Source: a virus
IMG/VR virus record: IMGVR_UViG_3300008448_000004
Span: 116,935-180,934 of that record
DNA length: 64,000 nucleotides
Strand: one strand, 5' to 3'
This document shows positions 33,012 to 41,183 of this stretch, piece by piece; positions within the stretch are counted from its first letter, which is position 1; each line of letters opens with the position of its first letter. A program made the position numbers and the translations under genes. Below the pieces are notes generated by a model. It was not told the DNA's origin. It did not search any database and saw nothing but the letters and a program-made list of their open reading frames with translations.

Positions 33012-34703
33012 TTAAATCTCAACTCCTCTTATCTTATCTACCATACCAAAGCGAGACTGTACTCCTCCACCTTCTCGGCTTGCTGCAAATATCTTTGGAA
33101 TTTTAGTACCGTTTAGATCCTGTTTTTCGTCGGTAAAGAAAAGATCTCCATCTCTTTTTCTAATGTGAGCGTAAAGTTTATCGCCTTTTTTCTTTATGAA
33201 AGAAGAAAGAGGTATAAAATCACCGTTTGAAAGCTTAATTGTATTCTTGCCGACTTTTTCATGCTTTACGTCCATCTCTCCTATATAGTAGTAAGATACA
33301 GGACCTCCCATCTCCGGTGTACCTACTAGCAACGTCTTTACGATATCGGCAGGTACTTTCCTAGATACATCCTGTATAGCTGGATTTTTATATAAGTTTT
33401 TTCCTTGTAGTTTTTCTTTGTTGATTATCTTCTTATACCATTTATAAGCATCATTGTAGAATTTAACTACAAATTCTTTAATTGCCGGGTTTTGATTGTC
33501 GGCTGTTAAAGCTGTAATTCCTTTTATTCCTCCGCTTCCTAAAGTCGGGGCTGAAGGTCCTTTAGCGGATACTAGAACTGGAGCTTTTTTACCTTTAACT
33601 ATTAGCTTTACGTCTGAGTAAGGTTCAACACCTTTTACGTTTCTACCTTCTACTTTTTCTGCAGAAAGAACACCTTCCAGTTTTGAGCCGTTTGCAGAGA
33701 TAATGGTCTTTTCGCCAGGTATAGAATTTATAATATCGATAAGACCTCTCTCCTGTCTCTCCGTTGTATCAGCTTTTGATCCGCCTGATCCGCCGAACTC
33801 TGGTGTTTTCTTTAAGTCTCTGAGTGTATATTTGTTTCCTTTGTCATCTTTGAAATAAAAGACTTTATTTGGATGTTCAAAAGGTGTATTTTCTACGGAT
33901 TGAGCGAATGCGTCTGAAATGGCTTGGTTTAAAAACTCAGGCTCTTTGGGGTCGTGATTAGGATAATTTTTTGGATCAGTACTGAACAGTTTCTTATATT
34001 CGGGTTTAGCGAATTGAAGAACTACTTTTTGTCCGTCGGCTAATTCAAAAGGGTCTTTTTTTTCGACCTTATCGTAAATCTTTTTAATTCTAGGAATATA
34101 CCTACTCATCCTTGTAAGTTCCGCAGCATCTAAGTTACGTTCTAACAGTATCTGTAGGTTTTCTACTAGTAGTTTTAAGTTTACCTTCTTCTTGGAAGTA
34201 CTTTCTTCTAGAGTTTCTCCTTCACCTCCTGTCTCTTCTTCACCACCTCCAGCTTCTTCTCCGCCTCCAGCTTCTTCTTCTTCCGGTTCTTGAGGTGCTG
34301 CTCCTTCTTCTTTCTCAGGACCTGGCTTACCTATCGGTGCACCTAACTCTAATAGTTGCGCTATAGCTGCTGTTGCTCTTTGTTTATCGCTTAAGAAAGA
34401 TAGGTAGTACTTCTTACCTTCTACTTTACAGCTGTAAGTTTTACCGGTCCAAGTTAGTATAAATTCTTGATTATTGTGTAAGACAATTTTGAAGGTTGTG
34501 GGTCTAGGTGCTACTACGTATATACCGTTTAAGTAATCTTTAAAAGCATCTGACATTAACATAGTTAACGTCTCTTTTAAAGACGGATACTTCATTAAAA
34601 TGTAGTTCATCGGATCTTCTTCAAACGATACCTGCTGTACCGGTTGAGGAACTGTTTGATCTTCTGGTGCTTCGTTAATTTTATGTCTGAGTTTTATCTT
34701 CAT
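33012..34703 (-). CDS. Unknown protein with candidate leader and nuclease-like core
   Basis: A 563-residue protein beginning MKIKLRHKINE-APEDQ; Ile-Asn-Glu11 fits the prohead protease rule and the first residues resemble the MIKL leaders further upstream. A low-complexity Glu/Gly/Ala linker lies near residues 128-165. A later domain has YSDVKLIVKGKKAPVLVSAK, an Asp followed by a strand with Ser-Ala-Lys that weakly recalls the PD-(D/E)XK nuclease core, plus SGGIKGITAL. I cannot assign a family. Interpretation as an internal virion protein rests on the leader and on its site among head genes. Confidence 0.6.
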   Translation of the reverse strand: MKIKLRHKINEAPEDQTVPQPVQQVSFEEDPMNYILMKYPSLKETLTMLMSDAFKDYLNGIYVVAPRPTTFKIVLHNNQEFILTWTGKTYSCKVEGKKYYLSFLSDKQRATAAIAQLLELGAPIGKPGPEKEEGAAPQEPEEEEAGGGEEAGGGEEETGGEGETLEESTSKKKVNLKLLVENLQILLERNLDAAELTRMSRYIPRIKKIYDKVEKKDPFELADGQKVVLQFAKPEYKKLFSTDPKNYPNHDPKEPEFLNQAISDAFAQSVENTPFEHPNKVFYFKDDKGNKYTLRDLKKTPEFGGSGGSKADTTERQERGLIDIINSIPGEKTIISANGSKLEGVLSAEKVEGRNVKGVEPYSDVKLIVKGKKAPVLVSAKGPSAPTLGSGGIKGITALTADNQNPAIKEFVVKFYNDAYKWYKKIINKEKLQGKNLYKNPAIQDVSRKVPADIVKTLLVGTPEMGGPVSYYYIGEMDVKHEKVGKNTIKLSNGDFIPLSSFIKKKGDKLYAHIRKRDGDLFFTDEKQDLNGTKIPKIFAASREGGGVQSRFGMVDKIRGVEI

Positions 34704-34709
34704 AATGAA

Positions 34710-35537
34710 TTACCATTTACGGCAGCTCCAATATCTTGCTTTTGTTCTTGGTCCGGGGTTATCGCAATTATGTCTTGCTCTGAAAGATTTTCTTCTTGCA
34801 GGATTAGACTTTTTTATTCTCATATTAGGATCTCCAAAGTTAACCTTCTTTACATTTCCGGTTTTTGGATCTTTCACGTATACTTTAAATTTCTTAACAT
34901 CCCCTTGCATGGGCTTACCTAGAGGTACGTTTCTACCGCGATACTCCGCTTCCTGTAAAGCATTCCAATGTTCTTTTATATACTCGGCTAAACAAGCAGG
35001 ACAAAATTCTCCTTCGTTTAACTCATCTAATTCTTCTTTTACCGGAATACATTTATCTTTTCCGTTTTCAGTACCGGCGTATCTATAGCCTTTCCAACAA
35101 GGCTTTCCGTCGCTACCTTTTACCTTCTCTTCGTTTGTCTCTTCAAAGGCTTCCTTACCGTCATACACAATATGTCCTTTGTCTTGTAACATTTTTACTA
35201 GCCTTGGCAATATAGGATTGCCACTTATATCTTTACTCTGGAAGTGAGTTGCTCCGTATTGGTCTAGTATTCGCTTTAAGTCAGACAGCATTACTATTTT
35301 ACCTTCTATTTCATCTTGTAAATCTAGTCCGAATGTTTTGTCGAATAGTTGAACTAACAATGGGTAGTTCCATTCATCGGGCATGTAGGTTTGGTGTTGT
35401 CTAGGAGCTACAAACATCTCATCCATACCTTCGTTCGCTCTGTTCTTACAGCTTTTTGCTCCTGTAAGGTAAGGTTTAGGACATGAAGTACCTTTTTCGT
35501 GCACATGCCCACATCTATGACAGCAAGTTCCAGCCAT
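34710..35537 (-). CDS. Zinc-ribbon protein with conserved basic C-terminal domain
   Basis: A 275-residue protein. The N-terminus has CCHRCGHVHEKGTSCPKPYL with two Cys pairs, probably a zinc ribbon. A short module CWKGYRYAG...CIP follows (about 148-166). Another Cys pair lies in EFCPACLAEYIKEHW. The last 60 residues, with VNFGDPNMRIKKSNPARRK, SFRARHNCDNPGP and RYWSCRKW, match a basic domain I recognise from several T4-like aquatic phage proteins, of unknown function. Adjacent genes overlap by one base. Possibly an internal or head-bound DNA-binding protein. Confidence 0.65.
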   Translation of the reverse strand: MAGTCCHRCGHVHEKGTSCPKPYLTGAKSCKNRANEGMDEMFVAPRQHQTYMPDEWNYPLLVQLFDKTFGLDLQDEIEGKIVMLSDLKRILDQYGATHFQSKDISGNPILPRLVKMLQDKGHIVYDGKEAFEETNEEKVKGSDGKPCWKGYRYAGTENGKDKCIPVKEELDELNEGEFCPACLAEYIKEHWNALQEAEYRGRNVPLGKPMQGDVKKFKVYVKDPKTGNVKKVNFGDPNMRIKKSNPARRKSFRARHNCDNPGPRTKARYWSCRKW

Positions 35538-35899
35538 TAGTGTAAGAATTTAAGTTTATACTTTGTTGAATTAATTAATTCTACAATAGTGTCTACTTGG
35601 TTTTCTAAGTAAGAATCTTTAGGTAGAGAAGGTCTGATAGCGCTCATGAACTTACAGAGCCCTTCAAAATAGGTAATAGCAGAATCATCTTCTTTTAAAG
35701 TTCCGGCCATTTTGTAGCCTCTCAGTATTCCATACATACCTTGATATGATTCTACGTAAGCATCAATCAAAGGTACAATACCTTCGTAGTAGGCCTGTAG
35801 AGCTAGATGTGCTGCGTGAGATTGAGTCTGTAGATGGAATATATGCGCTTGATTTCTAGACTGCATTAGCGTCCCGATAAAAGTTCCTGCTTGATCCAT
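35537..35899 (-). CDS. Ferritin-like helical phage protein (DUF5856-type)
   Basis: A 120-residue helical protein with GTFIGTLMQSRNQAHIFHLQ, HAAHLALQAYYEGIVPLID and YVESYQGMYGILRGYK. The spacing of His/Glu on helices (HxxHxQT, H...YY, E.Y) resembles a Dps/ferritin-like four-helix bundle and matches a conserved family of T4-like phages that I recall as DUF5856. Function unknown; metal binding is an inference. It overlaps both neighbours by one base, indicating coupled translation. Confidence 0.72.
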   Translation of the reverse strand: MDQAGTFIGTLMQSRNQAHIFHLQTQSHAAHLALQAYYEGIVPLIDAYVESYQGMYGILRGYKMAGTLKEDDSAITYFEGLCKFMSAIRPSLPKDSYLENQVDTIVELINSTKYKLKFLH

Positions 35900-36867
35900 T
35901 ATTTTTGTTTTTGCATTGCTTGTTTAATTGCCTTATCTTTTACACCTTTGTATTCTTCTGAAGGCTTTTCAATTTCACCGTCTTTATCAAAATCTTTACC
36001 CGCTTCAGGTAGAACCTTACTTTGCTCAGGACCGTATTCGTGATACTGATCGTTAGCTTGTTGAATGTAGTTCTCCGATTTAGATATATGATCTTGAATC
36101 CAGCCTGGTATGTCTTTTTCTTGGTTGCCTAGTTTTGCAAGTAATTCATTAGCATGACGAATGATAGTCTCTAAGCTACCTTGAGCCATAGACACTTCGT
36201 GATCTTCGTTAAGCTTTTTCTTTTCTACTTCTTTTTCCTGCAAAGGTTTTTTAGACTTCTCAATTATACTATGCTTAGCTCTCAACTCTTTAATTTGACT
36301 TAGGAGTGCTTCTACCTGTGCTTCGTAGTTCTCTGCATTAACAGGATCAGACTTGGCAGCTTTTAGGTGTGCGTTAACTTCTTTTTGTATATGAGCTATC
36401 TTCTTATGAATTTTTTCAGTCACTTTACCTTTCTTCTCTTCTAGACCTCTAGCTGTTTCGTATACAGCTTGTACTAAGTCGTGAGCAGCATTCATTGCTT
36501 CGTTCTCATCCAAGTAGAATCCGTGAATATCTTCGGGAAGTAATCCACCTCTTACTTGATTAGCAAAGCCAATTGGATCGGTCTTAAATGAAAGATTCAT
36601 TGGGTCATCCATTGGATCTTTAGACTTCTCTACTACGTAGAACTCAATATTGTTTGCTAATTGGACTGGAGCTTCTTGAATATTTTCGTTCTCTTTTAAG
36701 ACTTGCTTTATTTCGTTTAAGACTTTTTTCTTTTCGTCTACATTAACTTTTAATGCAGAAATATAATCTTGAAGATCGCCTTTTGTGCATCCTACTTTCT
36801 GGCCTCTTGTTCCATCGGCTTTTTTCTTATAGACGCATTTATTCTTTTGATCGATAGAATATGGCAT
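35899..36867 (-). CDS. Conserved structural or head-associated protein
   Basis: A 322-residue protein with an N-terminal Cys-containing basic module (CVYKKKADGTRGQKVGC), a long coiled-coil region (140-225), a helical domain EVSMAQGSLETIIRHANELL and DIPGWIQDHISKSENYI, and a C-terminal KDFDKDGEIEKPSEEYKG with an EF-hand-like Asp/Glu loop. The last two segments recur in T4-like aquatic phage virion-associated proteins. The DFDKDGEIE loop could bind calcium. No enzymatic residues recognised. TATTTATT lies 14 bases upstream of the start. Confidence 0.65.
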   Translation of the reverse strand: MPYSIDQKNKCVYKKKADGTRGQKVGCTKGDLQDYISALKVNVDEKKKVLNEIKQVLKENENIQEAPVQLANNIEFYVVEKSKDPMDDPMNLSFKTDPIGFANQVRGGLLPEDIHGFYLDENEAMNAAHDLVQAVYETARGLEEKKGKVTEKIHKKIAHIQKEVNAHLKAAKSDPVNAENYEAQVEALLSQIKELRAKHSIIEKSKKPLQEKEVEKKKLNEDHEVSMAQGSLETIIRHANELLAKLGNQEKDIPGWIQDHISKSENYIQQANDQYHEYGPEQSKVLPEAGKDFDKDGEIEKPSEEYKGVKDKAIKQAMQKQK

Positions 36868-36881
36868 ATTTACGGTTTTTT

Positions 36882-36889
36882 AATAAATA
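36882..36889 (-). promoter_or_regulatory. TATTTATT element before the 322-residue gene
   Basis: The coding strand reads CCTATTTATTAAAAAAC, 14 bases before the ATG at 36867. Confidence 0.55.
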
Positions 36890-36891
36890 GG

Positions 36892-37464
36892 TTAAAGCTC
36901 GGCATCTCGCATCTTCTGAAGTATTTCTTTTGCTTCTCCGTACATTTTAGATTTAGACGAGGTTTCAGACCAATCTTCTATATCTCCTTGTTCGGTTAGA
37001 TATTCTTCTTTATCAGACAGCCATGTATCTAGAGCTTTATCTAGATCGACTATTAGAGAGTCTTTATTTGCGTTTAGCATTCGTTTCTCATACTCCTCAT
37101 ATTCGCCTTTCTTCCTCAGTTCATGCTCCATATCAATTACACAGTCAAAGCATTTGCCGTGTATTGAGTACATTTTTTTATTCAAATCTGTTACTTTCAT
37201 TGCTTTCTTACAGCAAGGGCAAGCCAGGGGCATTATAACTAATTTTTTAATTTCGTCAAATTTAGTTATGTTCTGCTTAATTCCGTTTTTGATCGTCCAC
37301 ACTTTGCCGTTATCTTCCCAAACGTCTCCTTCCTGATAGTCAGCAATCTGCTTTTCGTATCCAATCTGCACACGTGTTTTCTCACCGGTCTTACCCGTAA
37401 TTAAATTACGCATACGTTGAACGTCGCGGTGGGTAAATTCTTTTTTCAACATAGACTCTTTCAT
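36892..37464 (-). CDS. Zinc-finger protein of unknown function
   Basis: A 190-residue protein with an N-terminal basic helix (FTHRDVQRMRNLITGK), a small beta region (DVWEDNGKVWTIKNGIKQ) and a four-Cys zinc finger: LACPCCKKAM followed about 20 residues later by HGKCFDCVIDMEHEL. The rest is helical and charged. I associate this arrangement with a conserved gene of aquatic T4-like phages with no known role. It lies at the border between the candidate packaged-effector genes and the head genes. Confidence 0.68.
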   Translation of the reverse strand: MKESMLKKEFTHRDVQRMRNLITGKTGEKTRVQIGYEKQIADYQEGDVWEDNGKVWTIKNGIKQNITKFDEIKKLVIMPLACPCCKKAMKVTDLNKKMYSIHGKCFDCVIDMEHELRKKGEYEEYEKRMLNANKDSLIVDLDKALDTWLSDKEEYLTEQGDIEDWSETSSKSKMYGEAKEILQKMRDAEL

Positions 37465-37473
37465 AGACTTATT

Positions 37474-37983
37474 TTATTTAATTCCTAATTCTCTTAATTG
37501 CTTTATTGTGTCAGCAGCAGAAGTATGTTTAATACCTATACCGCCTGATTCTCTCCATTCATCAATGTTCTTACCTCTATCATCTATCAAGATAGCATTT
37601 GTATTTGCAAACTGTCTTTTTTGACTTGCTCGTCTAAGGATTAACTTCACTCCGGGGAGATTTCTTTTTACCCAAACGTATTTTCCTATCTTAGAAGATT
37701 CTTCATTTGAAGGTGCTGATAGTAGTTCGGGGTTATGAGGTTTGATATAATCCCATAGGGCTTTTCCGTCAGGCATCCATTTTAAATTTGCCCAAAATTT
37801 TATTCCTGCTTTATCTAGAGGTTCCCAAAACTTATCCATGCCGAGAGCTTCAGCCTCTCTAGGAGTCATATGTGTCAGGTCTTTATAGCCTCTGTCGAAG
37901 TCAACTAGGACTCCGTCCATATCACAGTAAATTTTATACTGCTGCTCTTCAGCTTCTTTTAATATATCTAGTAATTTAATCAT
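37474..37983 (-). CDS. HAD-type phosphatase / 5'-nucleotidase-like, with capsid-targeting leader
   Basis: A 169-residue protein. HAD motif I is [10 protein letters not shown] (21-30) and the acidic motif is ILIDDRGKN (Asp134, Asp135), as in deoxyribonucleotidase-like members. Before the HAD domain lies [11 protein letters not shown], which ends Leu-Lys-Glu and matches four other proteins in this cluster. I infer prohead protease cleavage after Glu10 and packaging in the capsid. Substrate is unknown; nucleotides or nucleic-acid ends are plausible. It overlaps the upstream gene by 8 bases. Confidence 0.8.
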   Translation of the reverse strand: MIKLLDILKEAEEQQYKIYCDMDGVLVDFDRGYKDLTHMTPREAEALGMDKFWEPLDKAGIKFWANLKWMPDGKALWDYIKPHNPELLSAPSNEESSKIGKYVWVKRNLPGVKLILRRASQKRQFANTNAILIDDRGKNIDEWRESGGIGIKHTSAADTIKQLRELGIK

Positions 37984-38608
37984 TCCAGATTACTTCTTTA
38001 AATTTTTCAGGACCGAGACCAAAATAAGCACACTTCCAATCACTTTGCTGAAAGAAAGGTAGGCTCATCCACTCATCTCGTCTATTCCATAGACATTTTG
38101 CAGCATCATCCCAGTCTATATTTAAAACTACATTTTCAACTTTTGTCTTTACTTCTTGAACTTTAAAATAATTGAAGTCGTCCCATTCGTAATGGAATAC
38201 TTCAAATACGACTCCTTCTCTATCTACATAGTCTAAAGCAAAATCAATGCCCCACTTGCTCTTTATTCTTGTTAATTTATGAACAATTGGTAATTCTTCC
38301 GACCATTTCTTGAGCTGAATGAAAGCTTCTCCTGCATATCCTTTTCTCTCTAGTATAGCAGCATGGTTTATATGTACTCCATCCCAGAGTTGATCTGCTA
38401 CAAACCATTCCTGTGAGAGAGCTTTTTTATGTCTCCAGGTTGTTACTTTACTGTTCACTTCAGCGTAATCTTCTTCTAGTTTAGAAAAATTATAGCCGTT
38501 TGTATCGAACAGATCTAAACAGTCGTAAGATGGATTCTCGTACTTTAAAATAGGGTTACTCCACAGTGGTGTGGGGTCAAACTTAGCTTCTAGTAATTGT
38601 AGTTTCAT
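37976..38608 (-). CDS. Unknown protein of the candidate packaged set
   Basis: A 210-residue protein starting [16 protein letters not shown]; Leu-Leu-Glu7 fits the protease rule though the leader is shorter than in its neighbours. The body is rich in Trp, Tyr and Asp ([36 protein letters not shown]) and shows no motif I can place. It is tightly packed between the HAD gene (8-base overlap) and the Cys-rich gene (2-base gap), so it belongs to the same operon. Function unknown. Confidence 0.7.
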   Translation of the reverse strand: MKLQLLEAKFDPTPLWSNPILKYENPSYDCLDLFDTNGYNFSKLEEDYAEVNSKVTTWRHKKALSQEWFVADQLWDGVHINHAAILERKGYAGEAFIQLKKWSEELPIVHKLTRIKSKWGIDFALDYVDREGVVFEVFHYEWDDFNYFKVQEVKTKVENVVLNIDWDDAAKCLWNRRDEWMSLPFFQQSDWKCAYFGLGPEKFKEVIWND

Positions 38609-38610
38609 AG

Positions 38611-38859
38611 TTATGTTGCTGGTTCAAACCAATCGGAACACCATTTTGAAGGGTCATCAATTTTCATGACATTACTATTGTCATTCCATTTAATAAAATG
38701 CTTACTGCTACAAAGATGCTTACCATCTTCTTTAGAGTAGTATTTACATACGTGGCATCCGAAGCCTTTGCTACTTTTCATAAAAGCTTTATGATTAGAT
38801 GGAACAGCGTATGTACCGCCACCGTATTGTTCTTCTAAAAGGTCTATTAACTTAATCAT
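38611..38859 (-). CDS. Small four-cysteine protein with capsid-targeting leader
   Basis: An 82-residue protein beginning [15 protein letters not shown]. After the leader there are four Cys in the pattern GCHVCKYY ... HLC ... KWCSDWFEP. The order C-x2-C, C, C followed by W-F-x-P resembles small iron-sulfur proteins of the high-potential (HiPIP) type, but a zinc site is equally possible. The Leu-Glu-Glu10 end fits prohead protease cleavage, giving a mature 72-residue protein. Clear member of the MIKL-leader group. Confidence 0.72.
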   Translation of the reverse strand: MIKLIDLLEEQYGGGTYAVPSNHKAFMKSSKGFGCHVCKYYSKEDGKHLCSSKHFIKWNDNSNVMKIDDPSKWCSDWFEPAT

Positions 38860-38860
38860 T

Positions 38861-39202
38861 TTATTTACTCTTTATAATTAATTCACCTAACACTTCTATC
38901 TTACCTACTAATTTTTGAAATTCTGTCATTCCCATTTCTACGTCTTTCCCTGCTTTTTTAAGCTCTTCTAACAATTCTCCGTATTCCTTAATTCCTTCTT
39001 CTACGTCAAATTTACCTTCGTTTGCTTTTTTGTAATAAGGAAGCTTTACTACGAAGTGGTTGTAGGTTAACATAGCAGGACCGCCTTTCTCTTTAGCATT
39101 ATCAGCTATTTTTTCTGCACCATCGTGACGTTTTTGAGCGAACTCTTTAAAGCTTTCCGTATCTAATATCTCTTCTTTTAGTATGTTTATTAATTTAATC
39201 AT
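38861..39202 (-). CDS. Small helical protein with capsid-targeting leader
   Basis: A 113-residue protein with the leader MIKLINILKE-E. The remainder is helical with EFAQKRHDGAEKIADNAKEK and FVVKLPYYKKANEGKFD. No family recognised. The leader ends Leu-Lys-Glu10, identical in its last five residues to two other members. It overlaps the upstream ART-like gene by 4 bases. Confidence 0.7.
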   Translation of the reverse strand: MIKLINILKEEILDTESFKEFAQKRHDGAEKIADNAKEKGGPAMLTYNHFVVKLPYYKKANEGKFDVEEGIKEYGELLEELKKAGKDVEMGMTEFQKLVGKIEVLGELIIKSK

Positions 39203-40230
39203 TGACAGTGGTAGTTTAAGTATCTCTGAAGTGCTTTTGCGTAATGTGTTCCTTTATCTTTTAATTTACCTTTTGCAGCTCTAACTCTAGAACAAGAAAG
39301 GTTACCTAATCTTTTCTTAAGAATACCAGGCTTTACAGGGTCGTGAACTCCTTCTGCAACTGCATTAATCTCTTCGTAGCTTAGGATGCCTGTTGGAGTT
39401 AGTATAATTTCATTCCATAAATGAGTTACATCCCTTTTACAAGCTGTCCAATCTCTACATATATTCTCTTCATATTCTGGAAAAGAAAATCTGAATAAGT
39501 TTGCAGCTCTATGCCCTTTATCTGTAGCAAAAGATTTTACGTCAGATTGAAATGCAGCTACTAAATGACCTTTTAGTTTAACGAGTATATTGCTTTCTGG
39601 TCTAAAGAATTTTTTAAATTGAGCAGTGAAGCAGGATATAGAGAATGTAGTTTGCGTCTGTATAGATGTAGCAATATTCTTTAATCCTTCTCTAGAAGTC
39701 CAGTGGTAAGCTACCGCTTCTATATCTGCAGAGCCGTATGTATCTACTGTAAACATTTCATCTAGTAAAACATAAGGTTCTATGTTTCCTCTAGAATAAA
39801 AAAATGCAATTTTATCATTTTCAATATTGACAAGATACTTCCCATACTCTTCTCTTATAGTCCATATTCTATGGTTTATAAAATCTTCTATAAAGTCTAG
39901 AACCATTTTCTTCGTATGCTTGTCGTATAATTCAGTTTCTATATACAGTTGGTAACTAAAGTATTTATTAACTAACTGTATTAGCCTTTTATCTCCTCCC
40001 ACTTCTCCTCCTCTTACGTCGTAACCTTGTTTTTGTAATTCTAGAAACTCTCTTGAAATATTTTCCCATTCCCGTATAGTATGAAATGCACTTTCGGGTT
40101 TAATATAGCCTCTCACTTTATACTCTGCGGCATCTTCTACGTAATACTCTTCTTCTTTCTGTAATTTAACTCTTTCGAATGAATATACAGGCGTGGCTAC
40201 CTCTTTTAATATGTCTCTGAGTTTGATCAT
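39199..40230 (-). CDS. ADP-ribosyltransferase-like protein with capsid-targeting leader
   Basis: A 343-residue protein with the leader MIKLRDILKE-V. The C-terminal half contains AVAYHWTSREGLKNI (His176), TTFSISCFT (Ser197/Ser199) and HLWNEIIL (Glu274). This order, His-x-Thr/Ser, a Ser-rich strand, then a late catalytic-type Glu, fits ART-fold transferases, including PARP-like ones, but no single motif is decisive. T4 packages the ADP-ribosyltransferase Alt with a cleaved leader, so a packaged ART would have a direct precedent. The N-terminal half is unassigned. An alternative is a KptA-like fold. Confidence 0.55.
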   Translation of the reverse strand: MIKLRDILKEVATPVYSFERVKLQKEEEYYVEDAAEYKVRGYIKPESAFHTIREWENISREFLELQKQGYDVRGGEVGGDKRLIQLVNKYFSYQLYIETELYDKHTKKMVLDFIEDFINHRIWTIREEYGKYLVNIENDKIAFFYSRGNIEPYVLLDEMFTVDTYGSADIEAVAYHWTSREGLKNIATSIQTQTTFSISCFTAQFKKFFRPESNILVKLKGHLVAAFQSDVKSFATDKGHRAANLFRFSFPEYEENICRDWTACKRDVTHLWNEIILTPTGILSYEEINAVAEGVHDPVKPGILKKRLGNLSCSRVRAAKGKLKDKGTHYAKALQRYLNYHCQ

Positions 40231-41183
40231 TCGTATATCTGTGGATTTTTACGTCCGTAGTCTCTCATTATCATAGCAGCAGAAGCATTTGCTTCATTCT
40301 CAATATCACTACCTGTATCTCCTGCTCCCATTTGTAACATCCCTAATTCGTTCTGCTTATGATGTACCAGCTCGTGAGCTAGAGTTCTAAAAATATCTGC
40401 AAGGTTTCTATTACCGGTATAGACACAGAGTTCGTACGTTTCGGGATTATAATGCCCGAAGGTAAAGTTTTGCTTAGGAAAGCTTGGGTCTGAGATTGTT
40501 TCGATGCCGGGCATGTTATCTACCTCTAATAAATCACAGCAGTGTTTTATAAATTTCTGTATCTCTAAATCTCTAGGATTCTCTAAACCTGCTTCGTAGC
40601 TTTCTTTAATAGTAGCTGCTAGCATTTTAAATAGCTGTTGAGATTTACCTTTAGCGTTGACTGCTTCAGGTACACATTCTTTAAATTTATCGTAATTACC
40701 TGTCCTCAATGCTTCACGCATTGTTGTAGCTGATATTCTTTCAAACTTTTCCTCTACAGGAATGGTAAGTATTTGATCTCCAAAACGTTTCTGTAGAGAT
40801 TTAAAATAGTTTTGATCTTCTACTTCGTCTTTAGCTCCGGCTAGATAGATTGGTTTTTGTTGAGGTCTTGCTTCTATAAATTTATAAGCATAGGTTACCG
40901 GGCTAGGGTATGGGGATATCTCAACACTTGCTTTCGGAATAGGGTTACACTCTAAATAAGTTTCCCAAGTCTTTAAGCTTTGTTGTGCTGTTATACCGTC
41001 TCTTTCTTTTTGACTAATTACTATATATACCTGATCTATGTATCCTCTAGAGGCTAGGTCTTTAACGACTTCAAAATGGCCTTTATGTGGAGGTTTGAAT
41101 CCTCCGGGATATATGCAAGGTCCTAGCTCATAAGTTACATCTTCTACAATGCTCTTAGCTAGATTAAACGCCGTTAAATTCAT
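40227..41183 (-). CDS. Nucleotidyltransferase fused to a zinc metallopeptidase-like domain
   Basis: A 318-residue protein with two parts. Residues 21-170: cytidylyltransferase/NMN-adenylyltransferase fold with YPGGFKPPHKGH (HxGH-type motif, 31-36) and RISATTMREAL (149-159, equivalent of ISSTxxR). Residues about 240-318: gluzincin-like motif TLAHELVHHKQNELG (His270, Glu271, His274) and IENEANASA (Glu295 or Glu297 as third ligand). The N-terminus MNLTAFNLAKSIVE-D ends Ile-Val-Glu14, again a protease-type site. It is flanked by 4-base overlaps. I infer a packaged bifunctional protein; substrates are unknown. Confidence 0.78.
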   Translation of the reverse strand: MNLTAFNLAKSIVEDVTYELGPCIYPGGFKPPHKGHFEVVKDLASRGYIDQVYIVISQKERDGITAQQSLKTWETYLECNPIPKASVEISPYPSPVTYAYKFIEARPQQKPIYLAGAKDEVEDQNYFKSLQKRFGDQILTIPVEEKFERISATTMREALRTGNYDKFKECVPEAVNAKGKSQQLFKMLAATIKESYEAGLENPRDLEIQKFIKHCCDLLEVDNMPGIETISDPSFPKQNFTFGHYNPETYELCVYTGNRNLADIFRTLAHELVHHKQNELGMLQMGAGDTGSDIENEANASAAMIMRDYGRKNPQIYE

